Positions 8,073-16,739 of a stretch of 64,000 nucleotides of DNA are shown here, piece after piece; positions within the stretch are counted from its first letter, which is position 1; each line of letters opens with the position of its first letter. The notes below the pieces were generated by a model. It was given only the letters and a program-made list of their open reading frames with translations, made no database searches and was not told the DNA's origin. Origin of the DNA: Lewinellaceae bacterium (GTDB lineage: Bacteria > Bacteroidota > Bacteroidia > Chitinophagales > Saprospiraceae); assembly GCA_020636225.1 (NCBI GenBank), contig JACJYI010000008.1:124001-188000 (forward strand). Direction: 5' to 3'. The position numbers and the translations under genes are program-made.

Positions 8073-8836
8073 TACGGGCGACCTTCTTGGGAACGGGTAC
8101 GTCCCAGGGTGTTCCGGTCATCGGTTGCTCCTGTGAAGTATGCCGGTCTCCGGATCGTCGCGATCAACGGTTGCGCACCTCCCTTTTCCTCGATTACGAT
8201 GGCTGCCATCTGGTGATCGATGCCGGACCGGATTTTCGGCAACAGATGCTTCGCATCGGGGCAGAACGGTTGGATGGTATTCTGCTCACCCATGAACACA
8301 ATGATCATGTTGCCGGACTGGACGATGTTCGCCCGTTCAACTTTCGCCAGGGGAAGAACATGCCCATCTTTGCCGAGCAGCATGTACTGGGTGAGATCAC
8401 GACCCGGTTTGCCTATGCATTTGACCAGGATCCCTATCCGGGTGCCCCCCGGTTCGATCTGTTTGCGATCGATCCTGAGGAACCCTTCCTCATCAATGGG
8501 CTGGAAGTCATGCCGATCCGGGTATGGCATGGACACATGCCGGTGCTCGGCTTTCGTTTCGGCGACCTGACCTATATCACCGACGCCAGGACGATCGATG
8601 CCAGGGAGATGGAGAAGATCATGGGTAGCCGGGTTCTCGTACTGAACGCCCTGCGACACGAACCCCATTATTCTCATCTGCATCTGGAAGCCGCTCTGGA
8701 GATCGCCCGGGTCTGTGAGGTGCCCATGACCTACCTGACCCATATCAGTCACTCCCTGGGCCGATATGCGGATGTTGCCTCGCAATTGCCTGGAAGCGTC
8801 GCCCTGGGGTATGATGGATTGAGTTTTGACGTGTAA
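8069..8836 (+). CDS. Metallo-beta-lactamase-fold hydrolase, PhnP-like
   Basis: A 255-residue metallo-beta-lactamase-fold enzyme. The N-terminus IRATFLGTGTSQGVPVIGC with the following CSCEVC segment is typical of the PhnP-like subgroup, whose members hydrolyse cyclic phosphodiesters; cysteines in this region can bind a structural zinc. The metal-binding motif HEHNDHVAGLDD is intact, and later ligands are visible as VWHGHMPVLGF, YITDA and LTHISHSLGR. No phn (C-P lyase) genes are nearby, so phosphonate breakdown should not be assumed; a general cyclic-nucleotide or phosphodiester housekeeping role is as likely. It is translationally coupled to the upstream 93-residue gene by ATGA overlap. Confidence 0.85.
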   Translation: MIRATFLGTGTSQGVPVIGCSCEVCRSPDRRDQRLRTSLFLDYDGCHLVIDAGPDFRQQMLRIGAERLDGILLTHEHNDHVAGLDDVRPFNFRQGKNMPIFAEQHVLGEITTRFAYAFDQDPYPGAPRFDLFAIDPEEPFLINGLEVMPIRVWHGHMPVLGFRFGDLTYITDARTIDAREMEKIMGSRVLVLNALRHEPHYSHLHLEAALEIARVCEVPMTYLTHISHSLGRYADVASQLPGSVALGYDGLSFDV

Positions 8837-8899
8837 TCAGTTACCGGCTGTCACAACCTGTTGGGGATAGCGAACGTTAGCTTCTAGAGAATCCAGAAC

Positions 8900-10954
8900 A
8901 TGAGCCAGCAACACAGGGAGCATTACCCCAATCGGTTGATCACGACATCCAGTCCCTATCTCCTGCAGCATGCCTACAATCCGGTCGATTGGCATCCCTG
9001 GGGGGAGGAGGCCCTGGCCAGGGCGAAACGGGAGGATAAGCCCATCCTGGTCAGTATCGGCTATTCTACCTGCCACTGGTGCCATGTCATGGAACGTGAG
9101 TCATTCGAAGACGACCACGTCGCTGCACTGATGAACCAGCATTTCATCAACATCAAGGTAGACCGGGAGGAGCGGCCGGATGTTGACCAACTGTACATGG
9201 AAGCCGTACAAATGATCAGTGGTTCGGGAGGTTGGCCCCTGAACGCCTTCCTCACTCCGGATGGACGTCCTTTCTATGGGGGGACCTATTTTCCACCTGA
9301 GCCAATGGGGAATCGGCCTTCCTGGACCCAGGTCCTTCAGCACCTGGCGGGCCTCTTCCAGAACAAGCGGGAAGTGGTCGAAACCCAGGCTGACCGACTG
9401 ATCCAGGCCGTCAGGGATCATCAAACACGTCATTTCAAGCCGCTGGACCCGGATGCCGGGAATGGCCCCTCGCTGGATCGTGGATTCGTGGAGGAGGTCT
9501 TCAGGGACCTGTACAGTGATCGCGACGTCCGCTATGGCGGCTTCGGGGCTGCTCCCAAATTTCCAAGGACCATGTCGTTGGAGTACCTGCTGGCCTATGC
9601 GTCTTACACGGGCAATGCCGAGTCGGCTGAACATGTTCGCTTCAGTCTGCAACAGATGATCAGGGGTGGAATCTATGACCAGATCGGAGGCGGCATGGCC
9701 CGATATGCCACGGATCCTGCCTGGCTGGTCCCGCATTTCGAGAAGATGCTGTACGACAATGCCCTGTTGGTGGATCTGTTGTCCAAGTGGTACCAATGGC
9801 AACCAGATGAGGAAATGCGGCAGGCTGTTCGGGACACCCTGGCATTCATCGATCGCGAACTGACCCATCCGCGTGGAGCCTTCTATTCGGCCCTGGATGC
9901 CGATTCAGAAGGGGAGGAGGGGAAGTTCTATGTCTGGAGCCATGAGGAATTTGTCCGGATCGCCGGTGACCATGCCACGCTCTGGTGCGACTACCTGAAC
10001 GTATCACCCGGAGGGAATTGGGAAGGAGTGAACATCCTTCATCGCTCAACCGACGATGCATCCTTTGCCAGGAGTCAGGGGATGGACATCCAGACCTTTC
10101 GAGCCAGGTGGGCGACCTTCCGCGAGCAGCTGATGGCCACCAGATCGGATCGGATCAGGCCGGGATTGGATGACAAGGTCATTCTATCCTGGAATGCCTT
10201 GATGATCGATGCCAGCCTGACCGCCTACCAGGCATTCGGTGAGGAAGATGACTTGATCCGGGCAAACAGGGCCCTGGCGTTTCTCCTCAGAGAATTGGTG
10301 GATGCGAATGGGAACCTGTTGCGCATCTATGCAGGGGATCGGGCCTACCAGGATGCCTTCCTGGACGATCATGCCTTCCTGATCCGGGCAAGGCTGCACC
10401 TGCTGGAGATCGATTTCCAGCCGGTGGCGCTGGAGGATATTCAACGGCACGCTGATCAGGTGATTCGGGCATTCTATGATCAGGAAGCTGGCGCGTTCCG
10501 CACGTCAGCAGACCAGGAATTGCAGAGTGCCTTGTTTGACACGTACGACAGTGCCTTGCCCAGCGGTAATGCGGTGATGGTCCAGAACATGGACCAATTG
10601 GGCGCCCTGACGGGTCGGAGAGACTTTGTCCTGATCGCTGATCGGCTTCGTCATCAGATTGCCCCGAGCGTGTTGCGGTTTCCCGGCTCGTTCGCCCAAT
10701 ATGCCCAGTCGATCATGTCCACTGTTTTCGGACACCGGGAGATCGTCATTGCAGGGCCGGATGCTCCATCTTTTCTTCGCCAGGCCAGCCGGCTCTACCT
10801 TCCGGGCAGTGTGCGTCTGGCCAGCACGGATGGGGAGGGTTCCGTATTGCTGGAAGACCGCCTGATTTCAGGAAAGACCTATCTTTATCTGTGCCAGAAT
10901 CAGTCTTGTCAGCTTCCTGTCGAAACTGTTGAAGAACTTGTTGCTCAATTATGA
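8900..10954 (+). CDS. Thioredoxin-domain protein of the DUF255/YyaL (spermatogenesis-associated protein 20) family
   Basis: A 684-residue cytoplasmic protein. Residues 1-165 form a DUF255 thioredoxin-like domain with the family hallmarks NRLITTSSPYLLQHAYNPVDW, the redox-type CHWCHVMERESF motif, VDREERPDVD and GGWPLNAFLTPDG followed by FYGGTYFPP (motifs shown separately). The remainder is the (alpha/alpha)6-barrel-like domain, with GGIYDQIGGGMARYATD and WLVPHFEKMLYDNALL. Biochemical function of the family is not established. Unusually, its stop overlaps by 4 nt (ATGA) the start of a PorP/SprF-type outer-membrane gene, so the two are coupled in translation. No convincing promoter box is seen; the best, TAGCTTCT at 8878, matches 6 of 8 positions. 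Family assignment is certain. Confidence 0.92.
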   Translation: MSQQHREHYPNRLITTSSPYLLQHAYNPVDWHPWGEEALARAKREDKPILVSIGYSTCHWCHVMERESFEDDHVAALMNQHFINIKVDREERPDVDQLYMEAVQMISGSGGWPLNAFLTPDGRPFYGGTYFPPEPMGNRPSWTQVLQHLAGLFQNKREVVETQADRLIQAVRDHQTRHFKPLDPDAGNGPSLDRGFVEEVFRDLYSDRDVRYGGFGAAPKFPRTMSLEYLLAYASYTGNAESAEHVRFSLQQMIRGGIYDQIGGGMARYATDPAWLVPHFEKMLYDNALLVDLLSKWYQWQPDEEMRQAVRDTLAFIDRELTHPRGAFYSALDADSEGEEGKFYVWSHEEFVRIAGDHATLWCDYLNVSPGGNWEGVNILHRSTDDASFARSQGMDIQTFRARWATFREQLMATRSDRIRPGLDDKVILSWNALMIDASLTAYQAFGEEDDLIRANRALAFLLRELVDANGNLLRIYAGDRAYQDAFLDDHAFLIRARLHLLEIDFQPVALEDIQRHADQVIRAFYDQEAGAFRTSADQELQSALFDTYDSALPSGNAVMVQNMDQLGALTGRRDFVLIADRLRHQIAPSVLRFPGSFAQYAQSIMSTVFGHREIVIAGPDAPSFLRQASRLYLPGSVRLASTDGEGSVLLEDRLISGKTYLYLCQNQSCQLPVETVEELVAQL

Positions 10955-11964
10955 TGTCGTATCCATCCCACCCATATTCGTATTCCATCGCCATCGCCTT
11001 GTTCCTGCTGGCGGTTCTGCCAACTCCCTTCAGGGCAGGTGCGCAACAGCTGCCACAGTTTGCGCTGACCCCATGGACACTGGTGGAGATGAATCCGGCG
11101 GCAACGGGAGCCCAGGATGAACTGATCTTCAACGGGGCAGCGAGGCGTCAGTGGAACAACCTGCCCGGGAGTCCGTCGGGCTATCATATCAGTGCCCATA
11201 TGCCCTTGCCAGCCATACAATCTGGCGTGGGGGTCTCCCTGCTGCAGGATCAGATCGGGTTGCAGACCCAGCTGGAGGCCACCGTGACCTACGCGTATCA
11301 TATGCCTCTGGGCCGCCGCTGGACATTACATGGAGGTTTGGCTGCCGGTTTGTTCCAGTCGGGACTGGATGGGAGTGGGATTCGAACGCCGGATGGACAA
11401 TACCCGGATGGCGGCGGACTGGACCATCAGGACGGGTTTCTGCCGAACGGTGCCGTCAATGCCACGGCTCCGCTGCTGCATGCAGGGATCATGATCGATG
11501 ATGAGGTCTGGCAATTTGGGACAGCGATGCGCTATGCTCAGGGAGGGAATTTGAAGTATTCCGGCGCTGACGAGCAGGCCGCCATGTCCATCCAACCGCA
11601 TCTTCTTGCCCATGCGTCGTGGAGTTGGGAGACAGGAAACGCAGTATTCCGTCCGACAGCCATGTTCCTCTCCGACTTCAGGCATTGGCAGCTGACGACG
11701 CAACTGAATTTGATCTGGCGGGAGAGATTCATACTGGGTGGTGGGTACCGGGGGCTGAATGAAGATACCCGGGATGCACTGCTGGTGACGGCAGGATTGT
11801 ACATTTCGGAGCGGTTTTTGTTCCTGTATGCCTATGAAGCGGGACTTTCAGAGCTCCGGCAGGTGCACAATGGAAGTTTTGAGGTGATGATCCAATACCG
11901 TCTGCCATCCACGGTCAGCAAAGGGAAACTGCCGGGAATCATTTACAATCCTCGTTTTTTATGA
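10951..11964 (+). CDS. PorP/SprF-family outer-membrane protein (type IX secretion associated)
   Basis: A 337-residue protein with a signal peptide ending near AGAQQ (about residue 32) and the classical PorP/SprF start of the mature part: QFALTPWTLVEMNPAATGA followed by the RRQWNNLPGSPSGYHISAH strand region. Family members anchor partner surface adhesins such as SprB and interact with the gliding/T9SS rail; PorP in Porphyromonas is needed for secretion. Repeated amphipathic strands (GVGVSLLQDQIGL, LEATVTYAYHMPL, LHGGLAAGLF, ERFILGGGYRG, FLFLYAYEAGLSEL) fit a 14-strand-like barrel. It lies 190 nt upstream of gldK, as PorP homologues often do. It is coupled by ATGA to the DUF255 gene. A second family member is at 37.9 kb. 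Confidence 0.88.
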   Translation: MMSYPSHPYSYSIAIALFLLAVLPTPFRAGAQQLPQFALTPWTLVEMNPAATGAQDELIFNGAARRQWNNLPGSPSGYHISAHMPLPAIQSGVGVSLLQDQIGLQTQLEATVTYAYHMPLGRRWTLHGGLAAGLFQSGLDGSGIRTPDGQYPDGGGLDHQDGFLPNGAVNATAPLLHAGIMIDDEVWQFGTAMRYAQGGNLKYSGADEQAAMSIQPHLLAHASWSWETGNAVFRPTAMFLSDFRHWQLTTQLNLIWRERFILGGGYRGLNEDTRDALLVTAGLYISERFLFLYAYEAGLSELRQVHNGSFEVMIQYRLPSTVSKGKLPGIIYNPRFL

Positions 11965-12068
11965 GCAGATGTTTAAGGTTTTATTAACTTTAACAGTCAA
12001 TTGAGGCAATAGGGATTCTGGTGTCACGTTTGCCAATTGACGAAGAAGTTTATCTTCGGGAAACTTTT

Positions 12069-12098
12069 TTGAATTCTTTGTTAATCCGGCTATATTTA
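12069..12098 (+). promoter_or_regulatory. Promoter of the gldKLMN block (TTG-N19-TATATTTA)
   Basis: A TTTTTTG run ending at 12071 is followed after 19 nt by TATATTTA (12091-12098), which matches TAnnTTTG except at the last base. The spacing is the expected one for the Bacteroidota housekeeping sigma factor. It leaves a 57-nt leader before the gldK ATG at 12156 and excludes the upstream in-frame start at 12021. Confidence 0.6.
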
Positions 12099-12155
12099 CG
12101 GCCAGTTTTTATCGAAACGACCTATTCAATACCAGGAAAAATTCGGGTGAAGGAC

Positions 12156-13400
12156 ATGAAGAAACTTATTCAAGTTTTCGCTGCCCTCGGCATCTTATTG
12201 GTGTTAAGTGCTTGTGGCTCAAAGGAAAGTGGGCAGTTAGTCGGTGTACTAGACCGGCCCTCTTGGAAGGGGATCAACCCTTATGGCATGGTGTACGTGC
12301 CCTCGGGAACATTGACGATTGGTACGGGAGATGAGGACATCAGCCGCACGTTCGTCCAGCGTCCCAAGACGATTTCCATTGTCGGGTTCTACATGGATGA
12401 CACGGAGATCACCAATAATGAGTACCGCCAGTTCGTGCATTGGGTGCGAGATTCGGTCGCTTTGACCTATATGGACGCCTACATCGAGAACGAGGATGGC
12501 ACACAGAGCATTGACTGGGAATATGAGGTCGACTGGGAGGATGAGACTGTCCAGGACATCTATTATCAGGGGAATGACCGATTTGCCGGCCGTAAGGAGC
12601 TGAATGTCGACAAGCTGGTATACGACTATGAGTGGCTGGATTGGCGCGCAGCTGCAGCTGACCGCGGACAGTCCTCTCGTACAAGTTTCATCAAGAAGGA
12701 CAAGGTGAAGATCTACCCGGATACCATGGTCTGGATCCGTGACTTTGCCTATTCCTATAATGAACCCTATACACGGAACTATTTCTGGCATCCAGCCTTT
12801 GATGATTATCCTGTGGTTGGTGTGAACTGGAAGATGGCCAAGGCCTTCTCCTTCTGGAGGACAAAGCTCTGGAACCAGTATCGCGCTGCCGAGCGGGGCG
12901 AAGTGAACACGGAAGAATTCCGACTGCCCACGGAGACCGAATGGGAATATGCCGCCCGTGGTGGCAAGGAGCTGGCTCCCTATCCATGGGGCGGAATGTA
13001 CCTGCGCAATGCCAAGGGTTGCCTGTTGGCCAACTTCAAGCCTGGTCGGGGCAATTATCCCGAGGATGGCGGGTTGTACACGGTTCGCGGTGATGCTTAC
13101 TTCCCGAACGATTATGGCCTCTATAACATGGCGGGTAATGTGAGTGAGTGGACAGAAACGGCATTCTTCGAGAACGCTGTGTCCTTCTACCATGATCTCA
13201 ACCCGGATATCAAGTACGATGCCGCCGACGATGATCCGGAAGCGGACAAGCGGAAGGTTATTCGTGGAGGTTCCTGGAAAGATGTCGGGTTCTTCCTGGA
13301 GACCGGAACACGCAACTGGGAGTTTCAGGATAGCACCAAGTCATACATTGGCTTCCGTTGTGCCCTGACCTTCCTCGGACGTTCCATCAACGACTTCTAA
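12156..13400 (+). CDS. gldK: Gliding motility/type IX secretion lipoprotein GldK (PorK)
   Basis: GldK is a lipoprotein that with GldN/PorN forms the ring on the inner face of the outer membrane in the type IX secretion machine. The 414-residue product starts at ATG 12156 (MKKLIQVFAALGILLVLSAC), with lipobox LSAC. The mature part is the formylglycine-generating-enzyme-like (FGE-sulfatase) fold: MVYVPSGTLTIG, DDTEITNNEYRQF, PVVGVNWKMAKAF, RLPTETEWEYAARGG, YNMAGNVSEWTE and KVIRGGSWKD, ending with IGFRCAL. In GldK this fold is structural. An in-frame ATG-free extension to 12021 carries no signal peptide at its N-terminus and lies upstream of the promoter, so I reject it. It is followed by gldL after 157 nt containing a strong hairpin. 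Confidence 0.95.
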   Translation: MKKLIQVFAALGILLVLSACGSKESGQLVGVLDRPSWKGINPYGMVYVPSGTLTIGTGDEDISRTFVQRPKTISIVGFYMDDTEITNNEYRQFVHWVRDSVALTYMDAYIENEDGTQSIDWEYEVDWEDETVQDIYYQGNDRFAGRKELNVDKLVYDYEWLDWRAAAADRGQSSRTSFIKKDKVKIYPDTMVWIRDFAYSYNEPYTRNYFWHPAFDDYPVVGVNWKMAKAFSFWRTKLWNQYRAAERGEVNTEEFRLPTETEWEYAARGGKELAPYPWGGMYLRNAKGCLLANFKPGRGNYPEDGGLYTVRGDAYFPNDYGLYNMAGNVSEWTETAFFENAVSFYHDLNPDIKYDAADDDPEADKRKVIRGGSWKDVGFFLETGTRNWEFQDSTKSYIGFRCALTFLGRSINDF

Positions 13401-13411
13401 ACATCGAGCAG

Positions 13412-13438
13412 GTGGAAATGTACAGGGTACATTTCCAC
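13412..13438 (+). terminator. Perfect 12-bp hairpin between gldK and gldL (attenuator-like)
   Basis: The arm GTGGAAATGTAC (13412-13423), a 3-nt loop AGG and the exact complement GTACATTTCCAC (13427-13438) form a perfect 12-bp stem 12 nt after the gldK stop. It is followed by TTGTCTTTCAT rather than a pure U-tract, so it may act as a partial terminator, an mRNA-processing site or a 3'-end stabiliser of the gldK message rather than a full stop. Confidence 0.5.
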
Positions 13439-13557
13439 TTGTCTTTCATAACTGTTCGGAAAATATGGGTTCATATTTTCCTTTCGATCACTTTGGCTTT
13501 TACTTTACTTGTTGATAGTAAACACGTTTCGCTTAACCAAACAAAATGCTTTAGAAA

Positions 13558-14151
13558 ATGGGCTTGCAAAGTTTTATTAAATCATCAGGGTTCAAGTATC
13601 TCAAGAACCTGATCATCGGTGTGGGCGCCTCTGTAGTACTGCTGGGTGCTCTGTTCAAACTGGAAAGCTGGGAAGGTGCCAGTACGATGCTGATCATCGG
13701 TCTGTTTACCGAGGCTTTCATTTTCCTCTTCCTTGGTCTGATCGGCCCGGAAAAGGATTACTACTGGGAAAAGCTTTATCCTGGACTGGACAACTACAAC
13801 AGCAAGATCGCTCCGTTGACTGCTGGTGAAGCAGGTGCCGGAGCACATCCTCTGGATGGTGAAGTTGTCGAGCGCCAGCTGGGCAGCATGGTCAATGAGC
13901 TGCAATCCATGTCGAAGAGCCTGGGCGCTCTGAAGGCGCTGCAGGAAGTTGACTTCACAGGAGCAAAAGACCAGATCAAGGCGATGGGTGGCTTCTACAA
14001 GAACATGTCGGATGCCATGGCCAACCTGTCTGATTCACTGGAAGATACCAAGGCATACAAGGAACAGCTCGTTGCGTTGAACAAGAATCTTGGTTCGTTG
14101 AATTCGGTCTATGGAAATGTGCTGAATGCCATGTCCAACATCGGCAAGTAA
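13558..14151 (+). CDS. gldL: Type IX secretion/gliding motor protein GldL (PorL)
   Basis: GldL is the inner-membrane stator-like subunit that forms a 5:2 motor with GldM, driven by the proton-motive force. The 197-residue product has two transmembrane helices (about residues 16-38, NLIIGVGASVVLLGALFKL, and 43-62, STMLIIGLFTEAFIFLFLG). The ion-path glutamate region at the second helix is seen as GLFTEAF, and the family motif GPEKDYYWEKLYPGLD follows. The C-terminal half (residues 100-197) is hydrophilic and coiled-coil-like (ELQSMSKSLGALKAL, GGFYKNMSDAMANLSDSL). It lies 157 nt after gldK and 46 nt before gldM. No separate canonical promoter box is evident in the gap, so transcription probably reads through from gldK. 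Confidence 0.95.
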   Translation: MGLQSFIKSSGFKYLKNLIIGVGASVVLLGALFKLESWEGASTMLIIGLFTEAFIFLFLGLIGPEKDYYWEKLYPGLDNYNSKIAPLTAGEAGAGAHPLDGEVVERQLGSMVNELQSMSKSLGALKALQEVDFTGAKDQIKAMGGFYKNMSDAMANLSDSLEDTKAYKEQLVALNKNLGSLNSVYGNVLNAMSNIGK

Positions 14152-14197
14152 GCCGACCGGAAACCGTTCCTTTCACTTAACGAGCAAATAGAAATCT

Positions 14198-15748
14198 ATG
14201 TCCATTCCAAAGGAACCGCGGCAGTTGATGATCAACCTGATGTATCTGGTGTTGACAGCATTGTTGGCCCTGAACATCTCCGCGGAAGTAATGAACGCCT
14301 TCTTTACGCTGAATAAAGGTATCGCTCAAAGTAACGTGATCGTTGAGAATACCAATGAGACGCTGCTGACGAATATCGACAAGCAGGCCCAGGCGTATAA
14401 GAATGAGGTCAATGACCAGTGGCTTGCCAAAGCCAAAGAGGTCAAATCGACGGCCGATGACTTTTACAATTATGTTGAAGAGCTGAAAAAGGAGCTGTTT
14501 GAAGCTGCTGGCGGCCCTTCCGAAAAGGATCCGTCCAAACCCAAGCGGATCAAGGACAAGGATGTGACTACCCGTTTGATGGTAGGACTTGAAGGCAAAC
14601 CGGGTAAAGGTTACGAATTGGAACAGAAGATCCGTGATACCAGGGCGAAGCTGGAAGGTCTCGTGGAGAAGGATCCAGGTGTCATGTCTGCCATGCCGCT
14701 GAACATTGATGATGAGGCGGTGAAGAATTCCGATAAGGCCAACTGGACCGAGTATAACTTCAAGCAAATGCCTGTTGCGGCAGTTTTCCCTATTCTGACC
14801 AAGTATCAGAACGACGTTCGTGCGTCTTCTACCACGGCCCTCAACTTTATCCTCGGTAAAGTAGCTGGGGAGGATATCAAGTTCGATTCGTTCGAGCCGG
14901 TTGTATCTGCTGTGAAAGGGTATGTCATCAAAGGCGAGCGGTATACTGCTGATGTCTTCCTGAGTGCGTTCAGCACCTCTGCAGGAGATAACACACGTAT
15001 CCTGGTCAATGGCTCCAGCCTTCCTGTGAAGGATGGTAAGGCGACCTATGAGACAACGACGTCCCAGATCGGATCCAAGCAGTACAATGTGGAGATCCAG
15101 GTAACGAACCCGCTGACCAAGGAGGTGAAGTCTTATAAAAAGACGTTCGAATACGAAGTCGGCGAGCGCAGCGTTACGGTATCAGCAGATAAGATGAACG
15201 TGTTCTACATCGGTGTAGAAAACCCCATCTCGGTTTCTGCTGCGGGCGCTTCCTCCAATGATCTCCAAGTATCCATCAACGGTGGTGGCGGAACCATCAA
15301 GAAGGTTGGCTCAGCCAACTACATCGTTGAGGTAAAGACCCAGACGAACGAATGTGTGGTGACGGTAAATGCACCCACTGTAGGTTTGAAGGATACCAAA
15401 CTCTTCCGTGTCAAGCGGATTCCTGATCCAGTTGCCCGTTTGGGTAAGGAAAGCTCAGGACTCATGGGTAATGGAGAATTCAAAGCTCAGGCTGGTGTTG
15501 GTGCCTTCCTGGACAATTTCGACTTCGATGCAGTTTGTAAGATCCAGAGTTTCACTCTTACCCGGGTACCGCCTCGCCAAGACCCCATCGTGGCTGAGAA
15601 CGAGGGCCCACGATATCAGACAAAGGCTCAGAATCTCATCAATGCTGCAAAGCCAGGTGACGTCTATTACTTTGACGATGTAAAGGCACGTTGCCCTGGG
15701 GATTCCGCTGGTCGGAAGATCAACTCAATGGTATTTAAGATTCGCTAA
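14198..15748 (+). CDS. gldM: Type IX secretion/gliding motor protein GldM (PorM)
   Basis: GldM is anchored in the inner membrane and spans the periplasm to reach the GldK/N ring, coupling the GldL motor to secretion and gliding. The 516-residue product begins MSIPKEPRQLMINLMYLVLT, the standard GldM N-terminus, with a single transmembrane helix (about residues 11-33). This is followed by a long periplasmic region: a helical first domain (residues 35-220), then beta-sandwich domains including VKGYVIKGERYTADVFLSAF, KTFEYEVGERSVTVSADKMNVFYIGVENP (shown in part) and VARLGKESSGLM. It ends in a C-terminal domain containing FDAVCKIQSFTL. Length equals that of characterised homologues. It lies between gldL (46-nt gap) and gldN (18-nt gap). 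Assignment is certain. Confidence 0.95.
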   Translation: MSIPKEPRQLMINLMYLVLTALLALNISAEVMNAFFTLNKGIAQSNVIVENTNETLLTNIDKQAQAYKNEVNDQWLAKAKEVKSTADDFYNYVEELKKELFEAAGGPSEKDPSKPKRIKDKDVTTRLMVGLEGKPGKGYELEQKIRDTRAKLEGLVEKDPGVMSAMPLNIDDEAVKNSDKANWTEYNFKQMPVAAVFPILTKYQNDVRASSTTALNFILGKVAGEDIKFDSFEPVVSAVKGYVIKGERYTADVFLSAFSTSAGDNTRILVNGSSLPVKDGKATYETTTSQIGSKQYNVEIQVTNPLTKEVKSYKKTFEYEVGERSVTVSADKMNVFYIGVENPISVSAAGASSNDLQVSINGGGGTIKKVGSANYIVEVKTQTNECVVTVNAPTVGLKDTKLFRVKRIPDPVARLGKESSGLMGNGEFKAQAGVGAFLDNFDFDAVCKIQSFTLTRVPPRQDPIVAENEGPRYQTKAQNLINAAKPGDVYYFDDVKARCPGDSAGRKINSMVFKIR

Positions 15749-15766
15749 TTCATAAGTTGCGTAAGC

Positions 15767-16630
15767 ATGAAATTGCTGTTCAAATCTATTCTGCCTGCCA
15801 TGATCTTCCTGTTGACAGGAAGTGCATTGCTGGCTCAGACACCTGAAGTCATCCGGACTGAATCCAGTGATCCAGCTCCCAAGACACCTCTGGATGGTGT
15901 GGTTGAGAAGACCCTCATCTCCGAGAAGCGGGTGTTGCCCTATGCACCTGTTCGGGAAGCTGATTACTTCTGGGAAAAGCGCATCTGGCGTGTGATCGAC
16001 ACACGTGAAAAGATGAACCATCCATTTATCAATCCGGATATGCGGTTCTTTTCCATTCTTTTGGATGCCGCTATCAATGGGGAGATTACCGTGTACAGCA
16101 CGGAGGATGATCGCTTTACCCGTCCGCTTCATCCGGACGAGGTTGCTGGTATCGGCAGTAAGCCCGACACAGTAATTACCTTCGATCCTGAAACCTATGA
16201 GGAGATCGTCCAGATCGTGAACAACGAGCTCAACCCGGATGATGTCAAGCGTTTTCGGATCAAGGAGGTATGGTATTTTGATAAGGAGAAGTCAGAGGTC
16301 CGGTCACGGATCCTCGGTATCGCTCCTCTCATGAACAGTTACGATGACAACGGAAACTTCCGTTTTGAGTTGCCATTGTTCTGGGTCTATTATCCGGATG
16401 CCCGCTACACGCTTGCGCAGTATGAAGCTTTCCGTACCGGAAATGATACAGCTCCATTGACCTGGGAGGATATCATGGAAATGAGATTCTTCTCCAGCTA
16501 TGTCATCAAGGAGCGCAATGTGCTTGATCGTCGGATCGAGGACATCTACTCCGGTCTGGATATTCTGATGGAAGGGGAGAAGATCAAGCAAGAGATCTTC
16601 AATTACGAGCACGACTTGTGGTCCTATTGA
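15767..16630 (+). CDS. gldN: Type IX secretion/gliding protein GldN (PorN)
   Basis: GldN is a periplasmic protein that assembles with the GldK lipoprotein into the large T9SS ring. The 287-residue product has a signal peptide (MKLLFKSILPAMIFLLTGSA, then LLAQ, cleavage near residue 24). The family-typical blocks follow: VREADYFWEKRIWRVIDTRE, MNHPFINPDMRFFSILLDAA, GEITVYSTEDDRFTRPL, RFRIKEVWYFDKEKSEVRSR, ILGIAPL and WEDIMEMRFFSSYVIKERNV, and the DRRIEDIYSGLDILMEGEKI end. It is the last gene of the block: a strong intrinsic terminator begins 23 nt after its stop. The other T9SS components (SprA, SprE, SprT, PorV and the C-terminal signal peptidase PorU) are not in the window. Confidence 0.95.
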   Translation: MKLLFKSILPAMIFLLTGSALLAQTPEVIRTESSDPAPKTPLDGVVEKTLISEKRVLPYAPVREADYFWEKRIWRVIDTREKMNHPFINPDMRFFSILLDAAINGEITVYSTEDDRFTRPLHPDEVAGIGSKPDTVITFDPETYEEIVQIVNNELNPDDVKRFRIKEVWYFDKEKSEVRSRILGIAPLMNSYDDNGNFRFELPLFWVYYPDARYTLAQYEAFRTGNDTAPLTWEDIMEMRFFSSYVIKERNVLDRRIEDIYSGLDILMEGEKIKQEIFNYEHDLWSY

Positions 16631-16652
16631 TCAGATGAGTCAATAACTTTTC

Positions 16653-16687
16653 AAGGGTCGAATGCCACAGGTGTTCGACCCTTTTTT
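16653..16687 (+). terminator. Intrinsic terminator of the gldKLMN block
   Basis: A perfect 10-bp stem (AAGGGTCGAA at 16653-16662 with TTCGACCCTT at 16674-16683), an 11-nt loop and a run of T (TTTTTTATT) form a textbook rho-independent terminator 22 nt after gldN. Confidence 0.85.
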
Positions 16688-16727
16688 ATTCGATAGCCTG
16701 ATGATGGAATGCCAGCGATTGACTGCT

Positions 16728-16735
16728 TACCTTCG
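16728..16735 (+). promoter_or_regulatory. -7 promoter box (TACCTTCG) of the beta-helix lipoprotein gene
   Basis: TACCTTCG matches TAnnTTTG at all but one base and stands 4 nt (ACGT) before the ATG at 16740, again predicting a nearly leaderless mRNA. It lies between the gldN terminator and the gene. Confidence 0.45.
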
Positions 16736-16739
16736 ACGT

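Noticed and set aside
12021..12155. Upstream extension of gldK to 12021
   Set aside because: It would bury the lipoprotein signal peptide 45 residues inside the protein and begins upstream of the -33/-7 promoter elements.
12249..13193. 314-codon reverse ORF opposite gldK
   Set aside because: Shadow of gldK; no signal peptide, motif or upstream promoter.
13358..13612. 84-codon ORF across the gldK-gldL gap with a hydrophobic stretch
   Set aside because: It overlaps both genes out of frame, covers the hairpin and starts inside gldK; its hydrophobic part comes from AT-rich spacer sequence.
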